Of a DNA stretch of 52,282 nt, positions 17,618 to 24,854 are shown piece after piece (within the stretch, counting starts at the first letter, position 1; the number at the start of each line of letters is the position of its first letter). Under the pieces are notes generated by a model. That model worked only from the letters and a program-made list of their open reading frames with translations, was not told where the DNA came from and ran no database searches. A program made the translations under genes and the position numbers. The DNA comes from Rhodospirillales bacterium (GTDB lineage Bacteria; Pseudomonadota; Alphaproteobacteria; Acetobacterales; Acetobacteraceae), in NCBI GenBank assembly GCA_028869595.1, contig JAGWRU010000001.1:1-52282 (forward strand), in the 5' to 3' direction.

Positions 17618-17961
17618 CCGAGTCTCCGCCGGCTGCGCGGTTGCCACGATGGCGAGTGCAACAGAGCGGGATGACCAAAGCGCTAATTTCGCGGTGTCCG
17701 ACCCTGCCTGGCTGGTTGTGGAACCGTCGCATTCGGTGGGAGCCGGGCCACGGAGAGCCAGGGAATCCGCCCCATGCATCCGCCGCGCATCCGCCGGCGC
17801 CGCCGGCGCGTAAGGCGCATATGAATGGTTGCACTCTTTCCCTGCCCGGCATGGCCGGTACCGGCGTGATGGATGCCCTGGTGCTGCGGCGGGATGCGGG
17901 TCGCTTGTTGCGCCGGGGCTCGGGGCGCTATGGTCAGGTCTTCCCACTCCCCGCCGGACCA
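17618..17961. other. 344-bp divergent region between the ACP cassette and the sigma factor
   Basis: This stretch should hold the promoter of the ACP cassette (minus) and that of the sigma factor (plus). A direct repeat GCATCCGCC occurs twice, 2 bp apart, near 17777-17796. On the plus strand GGAACC near 17722 resembles an ECF -35 box, but I find no convincing -10 partner. An ATG at 17821 with AAGG five bases upstream is in frame with the sigma factor and would lengthen it by 47 residues. No other gene is supported. Confidence 0.4.
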
Positions 17962-18582
17962 GTGCGTCGCGGCGGAGTTCGACGCGAGGCCACCCTGAAC
18001 GATACGCGCCGCCCCCCCGGTTCGGAGCAATCCGACCCTGCCGACCCAGCCGATCCGCCGATCGCAGCCCTGCTGCTCGGCTGTGCCCGCAAGGACGAGG
18101 CGGCGTTTCGCGCGCTTTATCGGCGCGAAGCGGCGCGGTTGCACGGCATTGCGCTCCGGATCACCCGCGAACGGGTGCTGGCGGCGGATGCGGTGCATGA
18201 TGTGTTCGTCAGCATCTGGCAGCACGCCAGCGCTTTCGACCCGGCGCGCGGCGCCGCCGAAGCCTGGTTGACCTCGATCGCCCGCTATCGCGCGCTGGAT
18301 ATCGTCCGCCGGCGGGCGCGGGAAGTGACCGGCGCGGAACCGCCGGAAGTCGCCGACCCCGAGCCGGATGCGCTGACCCGGCTGGCCGGCACGGCGGAAG
18401 TGGCGGCGCTGCGTCGCTGCCTCGACCTGCTGGATACGGAAAAGCGCCGGCTGGTGACGATGGCGTTTCTCGACGGGCTATCGCATAGCGAGCTGGCAAC
18501 CCGGCTGGGTATGGCACTGGGCACCGTGAAATCCTCCATCCGGCGCGGTCTCGCCGGTTTACGCCGGTGCCTGGAGCCATGA
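17962..18582 (+). CDS. ECF-type RNA polymerase sigma factor
   Basis: About 206 aa from GTG 17962. Region 2 is clear: FRALYRREAARLHGIALRI, then DAVHDVFVSIW, then AWLTSIARYRALDIVRR. Region 4 has LDTEKRRLVTMAFLDGLSHSELATRLGMALGTVKSSIRRGL, a typical helix-turn-helix. It overlaps the anti-sigma gene by 4 bp (ATGA). The start is uncertain: GTG 17962, CTG 17995 (with GAGG six bases upstream) and ATG 17821 are all in frame, and the conserved domain begins near 18058. It is divergent from the ACP-MBOAT-SGNH operon, which is a candidate target. Confidence 0.88.
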   Translation: MRRGGVRREATLNDTRRPPGSEQSDPADPADPPIAALLLGCARKDEAAFRALYRREAARLHGIALRITRERVLAADAVHDVFVSIWQHASAFDPARGAAEAWLTSIARYRALDIVRRRAREVTGAEPPEVADPEPDALTRLAGTAEVAALRRCLDLLDTEKRRLVTMAFLDGLSHSELATRLGMALGTVKSSIRRGLAGLRRCLEP

Positions 18583-19337
18583 GCGACAGCCCCGAGGACC
18601 GCGATCTGCTGGCCGGCATCTACGTGCTGGGCGTGCTCGATCTGGAAGAATGCCGCACGGTGGAGGATATGGCGCGTCTCGATCCGGCGATGGCCGAGGC
18701 GATCGAGGCCTGGCAGAACCGTCTCGCGCCGCTGGCCACGCTGGTCACCCCGGTCGCGCCGCCGCCGATACTGTGGCCGCGCATCGCCACCAGCCTGGGC
18801 ATCGAGGCCGCGCCGCATCCGCTGCCGGCGGCGCTGGGCCTGGTCCAGGCCGATCCTTCCGGCCAGACCGCCTTGTCCGGGCAGGCCGCGCGCCGGCCAT
18901 CGGTGGCCGGGCGGGTCTGGCGTTCCACCGGATTCTGGCGGGGCAGCACGGCGGCCGCGCTGGCGATCGCCGCCGGCATCGCCGCGTTCGCCCTGTTCCA
19001 GCCGCCGCCGCCACCGCGCTTTACCGCGGCCCTCGCGCCGCTGCATGCGCCAGGGGCCGCCTTCATCGCCGAGACCGAATCCGATGGTGCGCTGCTGGTG
19101 CGCCCGATCGCACCCGTTTCGGTGCAGCCGGGCAAGGATCTGGAATTGTGGGCGCTGGCGCCGGGGGCAAAGGTGCCGCGCCCGCTCGGCGTGCTGCCGG
19201 CCATCGGCAAGCGCGTGACGGGGCTGAAGCTCGCGGCCGATACCCAGATCATGATCAGCCTGGAACCGCAAGGCGGATCGCCGACGGGCTTGCCGACCGG
19301 CCCGGTGCTGTGGGCCGGCACGCTGGGCAAGCTGTAG
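18579..19337 (+). CDS. RskA-type anti-sigma factor
   Basis: 252 aa. The N-terminal cytoplasmic domain (about residues 1-85) starts DLLAGIYVLGVLDLEE, as in the ZAS-like domain of this group but without zinc ligands. A single membrane helix spans about residues 121-140. The periplasmic RskA C-terminal domain contains LELWALAPGAKVPRPLGVLP and ISLEPQGGSPTGLPTGPVLW, which is diagnostic. It should hold the co-encoded sigma factor at the membrane until an envelope signal triggers proteolysis. Translationally coupled to the sigma gene. Confidence 0.88.
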   Translation: MSDSPEDRDLLAGIYVLGVLDLEECRTVEDMARLDPAMAEAIEAWQNRLAPLATLVTPVAPPPILWPRIATSLGIEAAPHPLPAALGLVQADPSGQTALSGQAARRPSVAGRVWRSTGFWRGSTAAALAIAAGIAAFALFQPPPPPRFTAALAPLHAPGAAFIAETESDGALLVRPIAPVSVQPGKDLELWALAPGAKVPRPLGVLPAIGKRVTGLKLAADTQIMISLEPQGGSPTGLPTGPVLWAGTLGKL

Positions 19338-19404
19338 CCCGCGGCCAGCCAGCGCCGCGCGGCAGCGGGGTGGGCGGTCTATCTCGCCTCAGTGATGGCC
19401 CGTC

Positions 19405-20016
19405 TCAGCCATGGCCGGCGGTGGCGGAGAGCAGCGCCGGGTCGATGCGCAACAGGCCGAGCGCGCGGCGCCAGCGCGTGTCATCGCCGGCGTCGAATAG
19501 CAGCTTTTCCTCGGCCGGGGCGGAAAGCCAGGCATTGGCCTGGATCTCGGCATCGAGCTGGCCCGGACCCCAGCCGGCATAGCCCAGCGCGAGCAGCCCC
19601 TGGCGCGGCCCCGCCCCGCCTGCGATCGCCTTCAGCACATCGAGGCTGGCGGTCAGGGCCAGCGCATCGGTGACGCGCAGACTGCCCTCTCCGGTCCAGT
19701 CGCTGGTGTGCAGCACGAAGCCGCGCGCATTGTCGACCGGCCCGCCAGACATCAGCCGGATGCGCCGTGCCGGCGGCACCGGCGCGATCCCCAGCTGCTT
19801 CAGCAGATCATCGAAGCTGGGCCTGGCGAGCGGACGGTTCAGCACGATCCCCATCGCACCTTCGGCCGTATGGGCGCAGAGATAGATCACGCTGTTGGCG
19901 AAGCGCTGATCCGCCATGGCGGGCATGGCGATCAGCAGCGAGCCGGTCAGGAAATTGCCGGTTTCGGCCTTATCCAGCGGCGGGGTGGGGATCGGGAAGG
20001 GAAACGGGCTTGCCAT
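19405..20016 (-). CDS. YqgE/AlgH family protein
   Basis: 203 aa from the ATG at 20016. Family hallmarks are GNFLTGSLLIAMPAMADQRF, GAMGIVLNRP, GGPVDNARGFVLH and GYAGWGPGQLDAEI. The molecular function is unsettled; the name AlgH comes from a link to alginate regulation in Pseudomonas. The frame extends 12 codons further upstream, but those residues do not belong to the conserved domain. It converges with the anti-sigma gene across 67 bp and lies downstream of the lysozyme-inhibitor lipoprotein on the same strand. Confidence 0.92.
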   Translation of the reverse strand: MASPFPFPIPTPPLDKAETGNFLTGSLLIAMPAMADQRFANSVIYLCAHTAEGAMGIVLNRPLARPSFDDLLKQLGIAPVPPARRIRLMSGGPVDNARGFVLHTSDWTGEGSLRVTDALALTASLDVLKAIAGGAGPRQGLLALGYAGWGPGQLDAEIQANAWLSAPAEEKLLFDAGDDTRWRRALGLLRIDPALLSATAGHG

Positions 20017-20098
20017 GGCCCTAATCTGGGCGCGTGGGGGGGCGGGTTTCAAGCGCGGCGATGGGCCGGCACGGCGCCCGCCTGCCAGATTGCGCGTG

Positions 20099-20434
20099 TT
20101 ACGGCCAGTTCATGGCGGTGCAGCGATGGGTTGTGCCGCCGCTTTCGGTCCAGTCCAGCGCCGCGCCCTTGCCGCGCAGGCTTTGACCGGCCCCGGCATA
20201 GCGAAACCCGGAGCCGGATCGTTGCAATGCCAGCGTCCAGGTACTGCCATCGGCGTGCAGCACCGCGTGGTTCGCCACGAAATCGACGGTGATGTCGGAA
20301 TGATCGGCGCAGCGGAAGGCAACCACCCGCCCGGCCCCGGCCGGGTGCGACGGCGCGGCGCAGCCAGACAGCGCCGCCAATGCGATGGCGGCGCTGGTGA
20401 CAGGACCGGCGGCGCGGGCTAGGGTCCGGCGCAT
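20099..20434 (-). CDS. MliC-like lysozyme-inhibitor lipoprotein
   Basis: 111 aa. A lipoprotein signal peptide ends at the lipobox ALSGC (Cys25). The mature domain follows the MliC/PliC pattern: VVAFRCADHSDITVDF, then an alanine-rich strand, then the SGFRYAG loop that inserts into the lysozyme active site, then a KGAALDW strand and a closing Cys near HRCTA, able to pair with the first Cys. It should sit on a membrane facing the periplasm and block C-type lysozyme. It is divergent from the peroxiredoxin gene. Confidence 0.75.
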   Translation of the reverse strand: MRRTLARAAGPVTSAAIALAALSGCAAPSHPAGAGRVVAFRCADHSDITVDFVANHAVLHADGSTWTLALQRSGSGFRYAGAGQSLRGKGAALDWTESGGTTHRCTAMNWP

Positions 20435-20515
20435 TGCGTTGGGCGGGCCGTTGCAGGTCCGTCCGCGCTGCCAGTCACGCCCATCCAGTCAAGCCCCCCA
20501 GGGAGACCGCATTCC

Positions 20516-20998
20516 ATGACGATCAAGGTCGGCGACAGCATCCCCTCCATGAAATTGATGATGGGTACGGCGGATGGACCGAAGGAAGTGTCCACCGACA
20601 ATCTGTTCAAAGGCAAGAAGGTCGTGATGTTCGCCGTGCCGGGCGCCTTCACCCCGACCTGCTCGGCCAAGCATCTGCCCGGTTTCGTCGCCAATGCGGC
20701 GGCGCTGAAGGCCAAGGGCGTCGATACCGTGGTCTGCGTCGCGGTGAACGATGCCTTCGTGATGGGCGCCTGGGGCAAGGACCAGGGCGTGGGCGATGGC
20801 ATCGTCATGCTGGCCGATGGCTCGGCGGCGCTGACCAAGGCGCTGGGGCTGGAACTCGATCTCGTGCCGCGCGGCATGGGGGTGCGCAGCCAGCGCTACG
20901 CGCTGATCGCCGAGGACGGCAAGGTGACGCATCTCGCCGTGGAACCGCCCGGCGGGTTCGAGGTGAGCAAGGCGGAGTCGATTCTGGCCGCGCTGTAG
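20516..20998 (+). CDS. Peroxiredoxin, Prx5/AhpC-TSA-like (glutathione-dependent type)
   Basis: 160 aa. The peroxidatic cysteine is Cys49 in PGAFTPTCSAKHLPG, the signature of the Prx5 subfamily. DAFVMGAWGKDQG and GMGVRSQRYALI complete the family pattern. It reduces hydrogen peroxide and alkyl hydroperoxides, normally with glutathione and glutaredoxin. AGGGAGA precedes the ATG. A single-gene unit, with mliC divergent upstream and DUF2218 convergent 22 bp downstream. Confidence 0.93.
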   Translation: MTIKVGDSIPSMKLMMGTADGPKEVSTDNLFKGKKVVMFAVPGAFTPTCSAKHLPGFVANAAALKAKGVDTVVCVAVNDAFVMGAWGKDQGVGDGIVMLADGSAALTKALGLELDLVPRGMGVRSQRYALIAEDGKVTHLAVEPPGGFEVSKAESILAAL

Positions 20999-21020
20999 GC
21001 CGCGCTTCCACAGACCCCGC

Positions 21021-21326
21021 TCAGGCGGGCGCCGCGGCCCAGGCCAGCGGCGCCGCCTCGCGGAAGGCGAAGCGCAGCAGGTGGCGCTCGACCACGTCCT
21101 GCAATGTGCCCAGCGTCGCCGCATCCGGGGCGTCCAGATGCAGCACCAGCGCCTCCGCCTCGGCGCGGGCGATGCAATGCCCGCTCGGGAAGGCGATGCG
21201 GCCTTCGCTCTCGCCCTGGGTGACCGGCAGGCGATGGGCGAAATGCTTGCATAATTGCCCGAGATAGCGCCGCGCCATCGGGGTGGCGAAGCGCGCCTCG
21301 GCATGGGCAGGGAACAGCGCGTCCAT
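21021..21326 (-). CDS. DUF2218 protein
   Basis: 101 aa. It matches the DUF2218 pattern: ARFATPMARRYLGQLCKHFAHRLPV, GRIAFPSGHC, then VVERHLLRFAFREAAPLAW. DUF2218 domains often occur with siderophore-interacting (YqjH-type) proteins, but no such protein is next to it here. It is the second gene of a unit with the His-rich PadR regulator; its ATG shares one base with the PadR stop (TGATG). A role in metal homeostasis is inference from the neighbour and family. Confidence 0.85.
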   Translation of the reverse strand: MDALFPAHAEARFATPMARRYLGQLCKHFAHRLPVTQGESEGRIAFPSGHCIARAEAEALVLHLDAPDAATLGTLQDVVERHLLRFAFREAAPLAWAAAPA

Positions 21327-22081
21327 CAGATCTGCTCCACGGCAGTGGCGGCGGCATCGATGGCGGCGGCGATGGCGTTGGTTGCCGCCTCGTCGGGGCG
21401 CGCGCGGGCCAGGCGCAGACGCAGCGCCAGTTTGAGATTTTCCATCGCCCGCAGGATCTGCGGCGCCGGTCCGTCGCCCTGGATGCGCGCCGCCTCGTCC
21501 ATGCGCGCGAGCAGGGCGTCGCGCATCGCCGCATTGGCGGTCAATTGCGCCTCGCCTTCCGCCGTGATGGCGTAGAGTTTGCGCGGGCCCTCGCTGCTGG
21601 CGCTGACCTGTCCGGTTTCCTCCAGCAGCGTCAGGGTCGGGTAGATCACGCCCGGGCTCGGGCTGTAGGTGCCGCCCACCCGTTCCTCGATCGCCTTGAT
21701 GATCTCATAGCCGTGGCGCGGCTTTTCGGCGATCAGATGAAGGATCACCAGGCGCAGATCGCCATGCGCGAAGAAGCGCCCGAGCCGGCCGGCGGGGCTG
21801 TCGCGGTGATGTTTCGGGCCGTGATGCTTGTGCTCGCCGTGCTTGTCGTCGTGATGGCGGTCGTCGCGATGCTTGGCCCCATGGTGCTTCGGGCCATGGT
21901 GCTTCGGGCCGTGATGCTTGGGGCCGCGATGCCGGACGTCATGCGCGTCCCCTTCATGGGCCTCGGGGCCGTGCGCCTGCGGGTCATGGGCGAAGCGCTG
22001 TCCGCCAGGCGCGGCGCTGGCCGGCGCCGAAGCGTGGGGGCGGCGATGGGCGTGGAGATGATGGCGAAGCCGATCGAACAT
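21326..22081 (-). CDS. PadR-family regulator with histidine-rich N-terminal extension (YqjI-like)
   Basis: 251 aa. Residues 1-95 are rich in His, Lys, Asp and Pro, with HHGPK repeated four times or nearly so, a likely metal-binding segment. The PadR winged helix follows: GRFFAHGDLRLVILHLIAEK, HGYEIIKAIEE and the SPSPGVIYPTLTLLEE motif. The last third is helical and dimer-forming. The layout and the RFF-HG-LRLVIL segment match E. coli YqjI, a nickel-responsive repressor. The ATG has GGAG seven bases upstream. A strong inverted repeat overlaps its promoter, so autoregulation is expected. Confidence 0.85.
   Translation of the reverse strand: MFDRLRHHLHAHRRPHASAPASAAPGGQRFAHDPQAHGPEAHEGDAHDVRHRGPKHHGPKHHGPKHHGAKHRDDRHHDDKHGEHKHHGPKHHRDSPAGRLGRFFAHGDLRLVILHLIAEKPRHGYEIIKAIEERVGGTYSPSPGVIYPTLTLLEETGQVSASSEGPRKLYAITAEGEAQLTANAAMRDALLARMDEAARIQGDGPAPQILRAMENLKLALRLRLARARPDEAATNAIAAAIDAAATAVEQI
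21805..21929. repeat. In-frame 15-bp repeats encoding HHGPK units
   Basis: Tandem 15-bp units of the form ATGGTGCTTCGGGCC (plus strand) run from about 21875 to 21925, with degenerate copies from about 21805. They encode the HHGPK repeats of the PadR N-terminus. The nearly identical neighbouring units suggest recent slippage expansion, so repeat number may vary between strains. Confidence 0.7.
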
Positions 22082-22099
22082 GGGGCAACTCCGAGTGTG

Positions 22100-22132
22100 T
22101 TTCGATATAACGAAAAATAAGATATATCGAAA
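22100..22132. promoter_or_regulatory. PadR operator and promoter
   Basis: TTTCGATATA (22100-22109) and TATATCGAAA (22123-22132) form a perfect inverted repeat with 10-bp arms and a 13-bp spacer. On the minus strand TTTCGA (22132-22127) and TATATC (22109-22104), 17 bp apart, can serve as -35 and -10 of the PadR gene. The arms therefore cover both promoter boxes, the arrangement expected of an autorepressor. Confidence 0.75.
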
Positions 22133-22150
22133 TCCATCCGCTTCAAGGGG

Positions 22151-23209
22151 TCAGTGTCGCCGCAGCAGCGCGAAGGCGATCGATCCGCCTTCCTCCCCCG
22201 GCGGCCGCGGGCAGACCTCCCCGGCCGGCAGGGGAATGGCCGGCGCCGGACCCGCCATCACCCCGAGCAGCGGTGCCAGAGCGCGCGCCACCAGCACCGA
22301 ATGGGCGATCTGGCAGGGCTCGCTGAGGTGATCGGGCGTGTCGAAGAAATCGGCGCGCGGATAGCGGCTGTGATTGGCCAGGACCAGAAACCCTGCCCCG
22401 TGCGCGCGATACAGTGCGGCGATCGCGGTCAGTGTCGCGGGCGGGATCGGGCTGTCGGCAAATCCCGTCGGCAGGCCGCCGATCGCCGTTATCCCGTGAT
22501 TGCGCGCCCAGTCGAGGAAGGTTGCGATCTCCCGGCTGCCGAAGCCGTTGCGCACCTGCCGGGCGCTGGCATGCCAGGGCTGGGCGGCGGCCAGCGCAGG
22601 GCGGTCGATCGCGCCCAATGCCGGGCTGTGCCCGACATGATCGCCCCAGCGATTCGAAGCCCCTTCCGTCATGGCGCGCGGATCGTGAAATCCGCCGGCC
22701 ACCAGCGCGGTTTCGATGCCGCTCATGATCGCCCCGTTCAGATCGCCGGAAAACGCCGCCCCCAGCCAGCGGCGCGGGCCTAGCCGGGCGAGCTTGCGCC
22801 AGTCATGGCGGAACAGGATCGTCGCGTCCGGGCCCAGCCCGGAAGCCGCCCGTCCGCGCGCATACTGCGCCTCCTCCATCGGTAGATAGACGGCATCGCC
22901 CGGATGCAGCAGTGCCTCCCAGTCCAGGAACAGCGTATCGAGGCCGATCCCCACCGCGACGCCGGCATTGATGCAGGGCCGGTGCAGCATCGTCCCGATC
23001 ACCTGGCAGCGATGCGAATAAGGCCCGTTGGAGCCGGCCAGGATCACCAGCTTCGGCCCGCGCGCCGCTGCCCCCTCGGCCAGCCGGGCGGCGATCTGGG
23101 CGCGGATGAAGCCGAGCGTCAAAGGCCGGTCCAGCACGCAGGCGAAGGCCGTCCAATAGAGCAGCAGCGACAATGCGCAGGCGCCGAGCAGCCGGGCGAA
23201 AGGACGCAT
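22151..23209 (-). CDS. SGNH-like protein of the second MBOAT cassette
   Basis: 352 aa. An N-terminal signal anchor (about residues 7-26) is followed by an exported domain. VILAGSNGPYSHR (residues 55-67) places a serine (Ser60) where SGNH enzymes have GDS, here in a GSNG form. A late DTPDHLSEP segment offers Asp290 and His294 at the same spacing as in the first cassette. The start shares one base with the MBOAT stop (TGATG), so the two are co-translated. Probable role: final transfer of an acyl group to an extracytoplasmic polymer. The two SGNH proteins are only distantly alike. Confidence 0.7.
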   Translation of the reverse strand: MRPFARLLGACALSLLLYWTAFACVLDRPLTLGFIRAQIAARLAEGAAARGPKLVILAGSNGPYSHRCQVIGTMLHRPCINAGVAVGIGLDTLFLDWEALLHPGDAVYLPMEEAQYARGRAASGLGPDATILFRHDWRKLARLGPRRWLGAAFSGDLNGAIMSGIETALVAGGFHDPRAMTEGASNRWGDHVGHSPALGAIDRPALAAAQPWHASARQVRNGFGSREIATFLDWARNHGITAIGGLPTGFADSPIPPATLTAIAALYRAHGAGFLVLANHSRYPRADFFDTPDHLSEPCQIAHSVLVARALAPLLGVMAGPAPAIPLPAGEVCPRPPGEEGGSIAFALLRRH

Positions 23210-24690
23210 CAGAACCGGAAATACAGGAACGGCGCGACATGCGGGGCGAAGAACAGCCCCTGCATGGAAAGCGCAAATCCCGCCACCAGCGCGCGCATCT
23301 GCCCGTTGCGGCGCATGCGATGCAGCGAAGGCAGAAACAACACGATGGCCCAGCCCAGTGCCAGCAGCGCCACGGCCTGGGGCAGGGCCAAAGTGCGGGC
23401 ATCGCCGAGATGGGCGAGCATGGCGACCGGGCGGAAGAATGGCTGGACCCAGGGCAGGGCGCGCCAGATCATCGCCGGCAGGGCGCAGCCATTCAGCCCG
23501 GCCAGGCCGCGCAGCATCGCCCCGCTTGCCGCCATGCCCTCGGCGCGGAACGGCACCCAGGCGAGGATCACGGCGGCGAGCGTCAGACATTGCGCGAGCA
23601 GCCCTGGCAGGCGCAGCCCGAGGCGCCGCCAGAGACGCTCGGTGATCAGAAACACCCCGTGCAGACCGCCCCAGAGCACGAAACGCCAGGCCGCCCCATG
23701 CCACAGCCCGCATAGCAGCATGGTGGCCATCAGGTTGCAGCCCGCCCGCCATGCCCCGGACCGATTGCCGCCGAGCGGAATATAGACGTAGTCGCGCAGA
23801 AACCGGCCCAGCGTGATATGCCAGCGGCGCCAGAAATCGCCGATGCCGCGGGCCTGATAGGGGCTGTCGAAATTCAGCGGAAACCGCACGTTCAGCATCC
23901 GCGCCAGGCCGATCGCCATGTCGGAATAGGCGGAAAAATCGAAATAGATCTGCAGGGCATAGGCGAGCGTGGCGACCCAGGCCTCCAGCAGGCTCGGTTG
24001 TGCGCCGGCGGCGGCGGCGGCGAAGCCGGGATCGGCAAGGGCGCCGAAGGCATCGGCCAGCACCAGCTTCTTGGCCAGCCCGAGCAGGAACAGCGTCGCC
24101 CCCGCCGCCAGTGCCTCCGCATCCGGGCGGGCCAGGGCGGGGCGGCGAAGCTGGGCGATGATCTCCGCCGGGCGGACGATGGGCCCGGCGATCAGATGCG
24201 GGAAGAAGGCGATGAAGGCGGCATAGTCGCGCAGATTGCGCGCCGGGCAGCCGCTGCGCGCGGTATCGACCAGAAACATCACCTGCTGGAAGGTGAAGAA
24301 GCTGATCGCCAGCGGCAGCACGATGCCGCTGGCCGGCGCCGCCCGCCCCGTGAGCGCGCCGGTAAGCGCGGCGAGGCTGCCCCACACGAAATCGGCATAT
24401 TTGAACACCCCGAGCAGGCCGAGATCGAAGACCAGCCCGACGATCAGCCAGCGCCGCGCGCGATTGCCGGGGCGGGCCGCGTCGATCCGCCGCGCCAGGG
24501 CATAATTGACCAGAATGGAGCCGCCCAGCAGCAGCACATAAGGCGGGTTCCACCAGGCATAGAACACCAGACTGCCGCCAATCACCGCCGCCAGCGCGCC
24601 ACCCACCCCGCCCCATCGCCCGGCCAGAAAAAAAACCGCCAGCATCGCCGGCAGAAAGCCCAGCACGAAAACCGGCGTATTGAACAACAT
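23209..24690 (-). CDS. MBOAT-family O-acyltransferase, second copy
   Basis: 493 aa multispanning protein. It begins MLFNTPVFVLGFLP and contains LAISFFTFQQVMFLVD, FFPHLIAGPI, IYFDFSAYSDMAIGLARM, His291 in FWRRWHIT, the VYIPLGGNR loop of AlgI, and the catalytic His331 in GLWHGAAW. It ends in FLYFRF. It is closer to the AlgI/PatA pattern (IPLGGNR present) than the first copy, which lacks that loop. The gene is coupled to the SGNH gene, but no ACP accompanies this cassette. Confidence 0.9.
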   Translation of the reverse strand: MLFNTPVFVLGFLPAMLAVFFLAGRWGGVGGALAAVIGGSLVFYAWWNPPYVLLLGGSILVNYALARRIDAARPGNRARRWLIVGLVFDLGLLGVFKYADFVWGSLAALTGALTGRAAPASGIVLPLAISFFTFQQVMFLVDTARSGCPARNLRDYAAFIAFFPHLIAGPIVRPAEIIAQLRRPALARPDAEALAAGATLFLLGLAKKLVLADAFGALADPGFAAAAAGAQPSLLEAWVATLAYALQIYFDFSAYSDMAIGLARMLNVRFPLNFDSPYQARGIGDFWRRWHITLGRFLRDYVYIPLGGNRSGAWRAGCNLMATMLLCGLWHGAAWRFVLWGGLHGVFLITERLWRRLGLRLPGLLAQCLTLAAVILAWVPFRAEGMAASGAMLRGLAGLNGCALPAMIWRALPWVQPFFRPVAMLAHLGDARTLALPQAVALLALGWAIVLFLPSLHRMRRNGQMRALVAGFALSMQGLFFAPHVAPFLYFRF

Positions 24691-24745
24691 CCCCCGATCC
24701 TGCCCCGGCTACGATAACCGCCGGTAAACACCCGCCAATCGGCCC

Positions 24746-24835
24746 GGGACCGTTCGAAAACGCGCTGCGGTGCGTGGGAGAAGGGCGGTTTCGGCCCGCC
24801 GGCTGACCGCTGCAGTAGCGTTATCGAACGGTCTC
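24746..24835. mobile_element. MITE-like 90-bp element with terminal inverted repeats
   Basis: GGGACCGTTCGAAAACGC (24746-24763) and its inverted partner, which reads GAGACCGTTCGATAACGC on the minus strand (24835-24818), match at 16 of 18 bases and enclose 54 bp with a smaller inner hairpin (GGCGG, 7-base loop, CCGCC). There is no coding capacity. The layout resembles a miniature inverted-repeat element or a large cruciform. No clear target-site duplication is visible, so mobility is unproven. It ends 19 bp before the hisZ start codon. Confidence 0.5.
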
Positions 24836-24854
24836 TGATAGCTGACGTTCCGCC

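Noticed and set aside
21805-21929. CRISPR-like short repeats
   Set aside because: Units are contiguous 15-mers in frame, without spacers, and encode a His-rich segment of PadR.
14600-24690. Full Dlt operon
   Set aside because: No DltA-like ligase is found; only carrier-, MBOAT- and DltD-like functions are present, so the name dlt was not applied.
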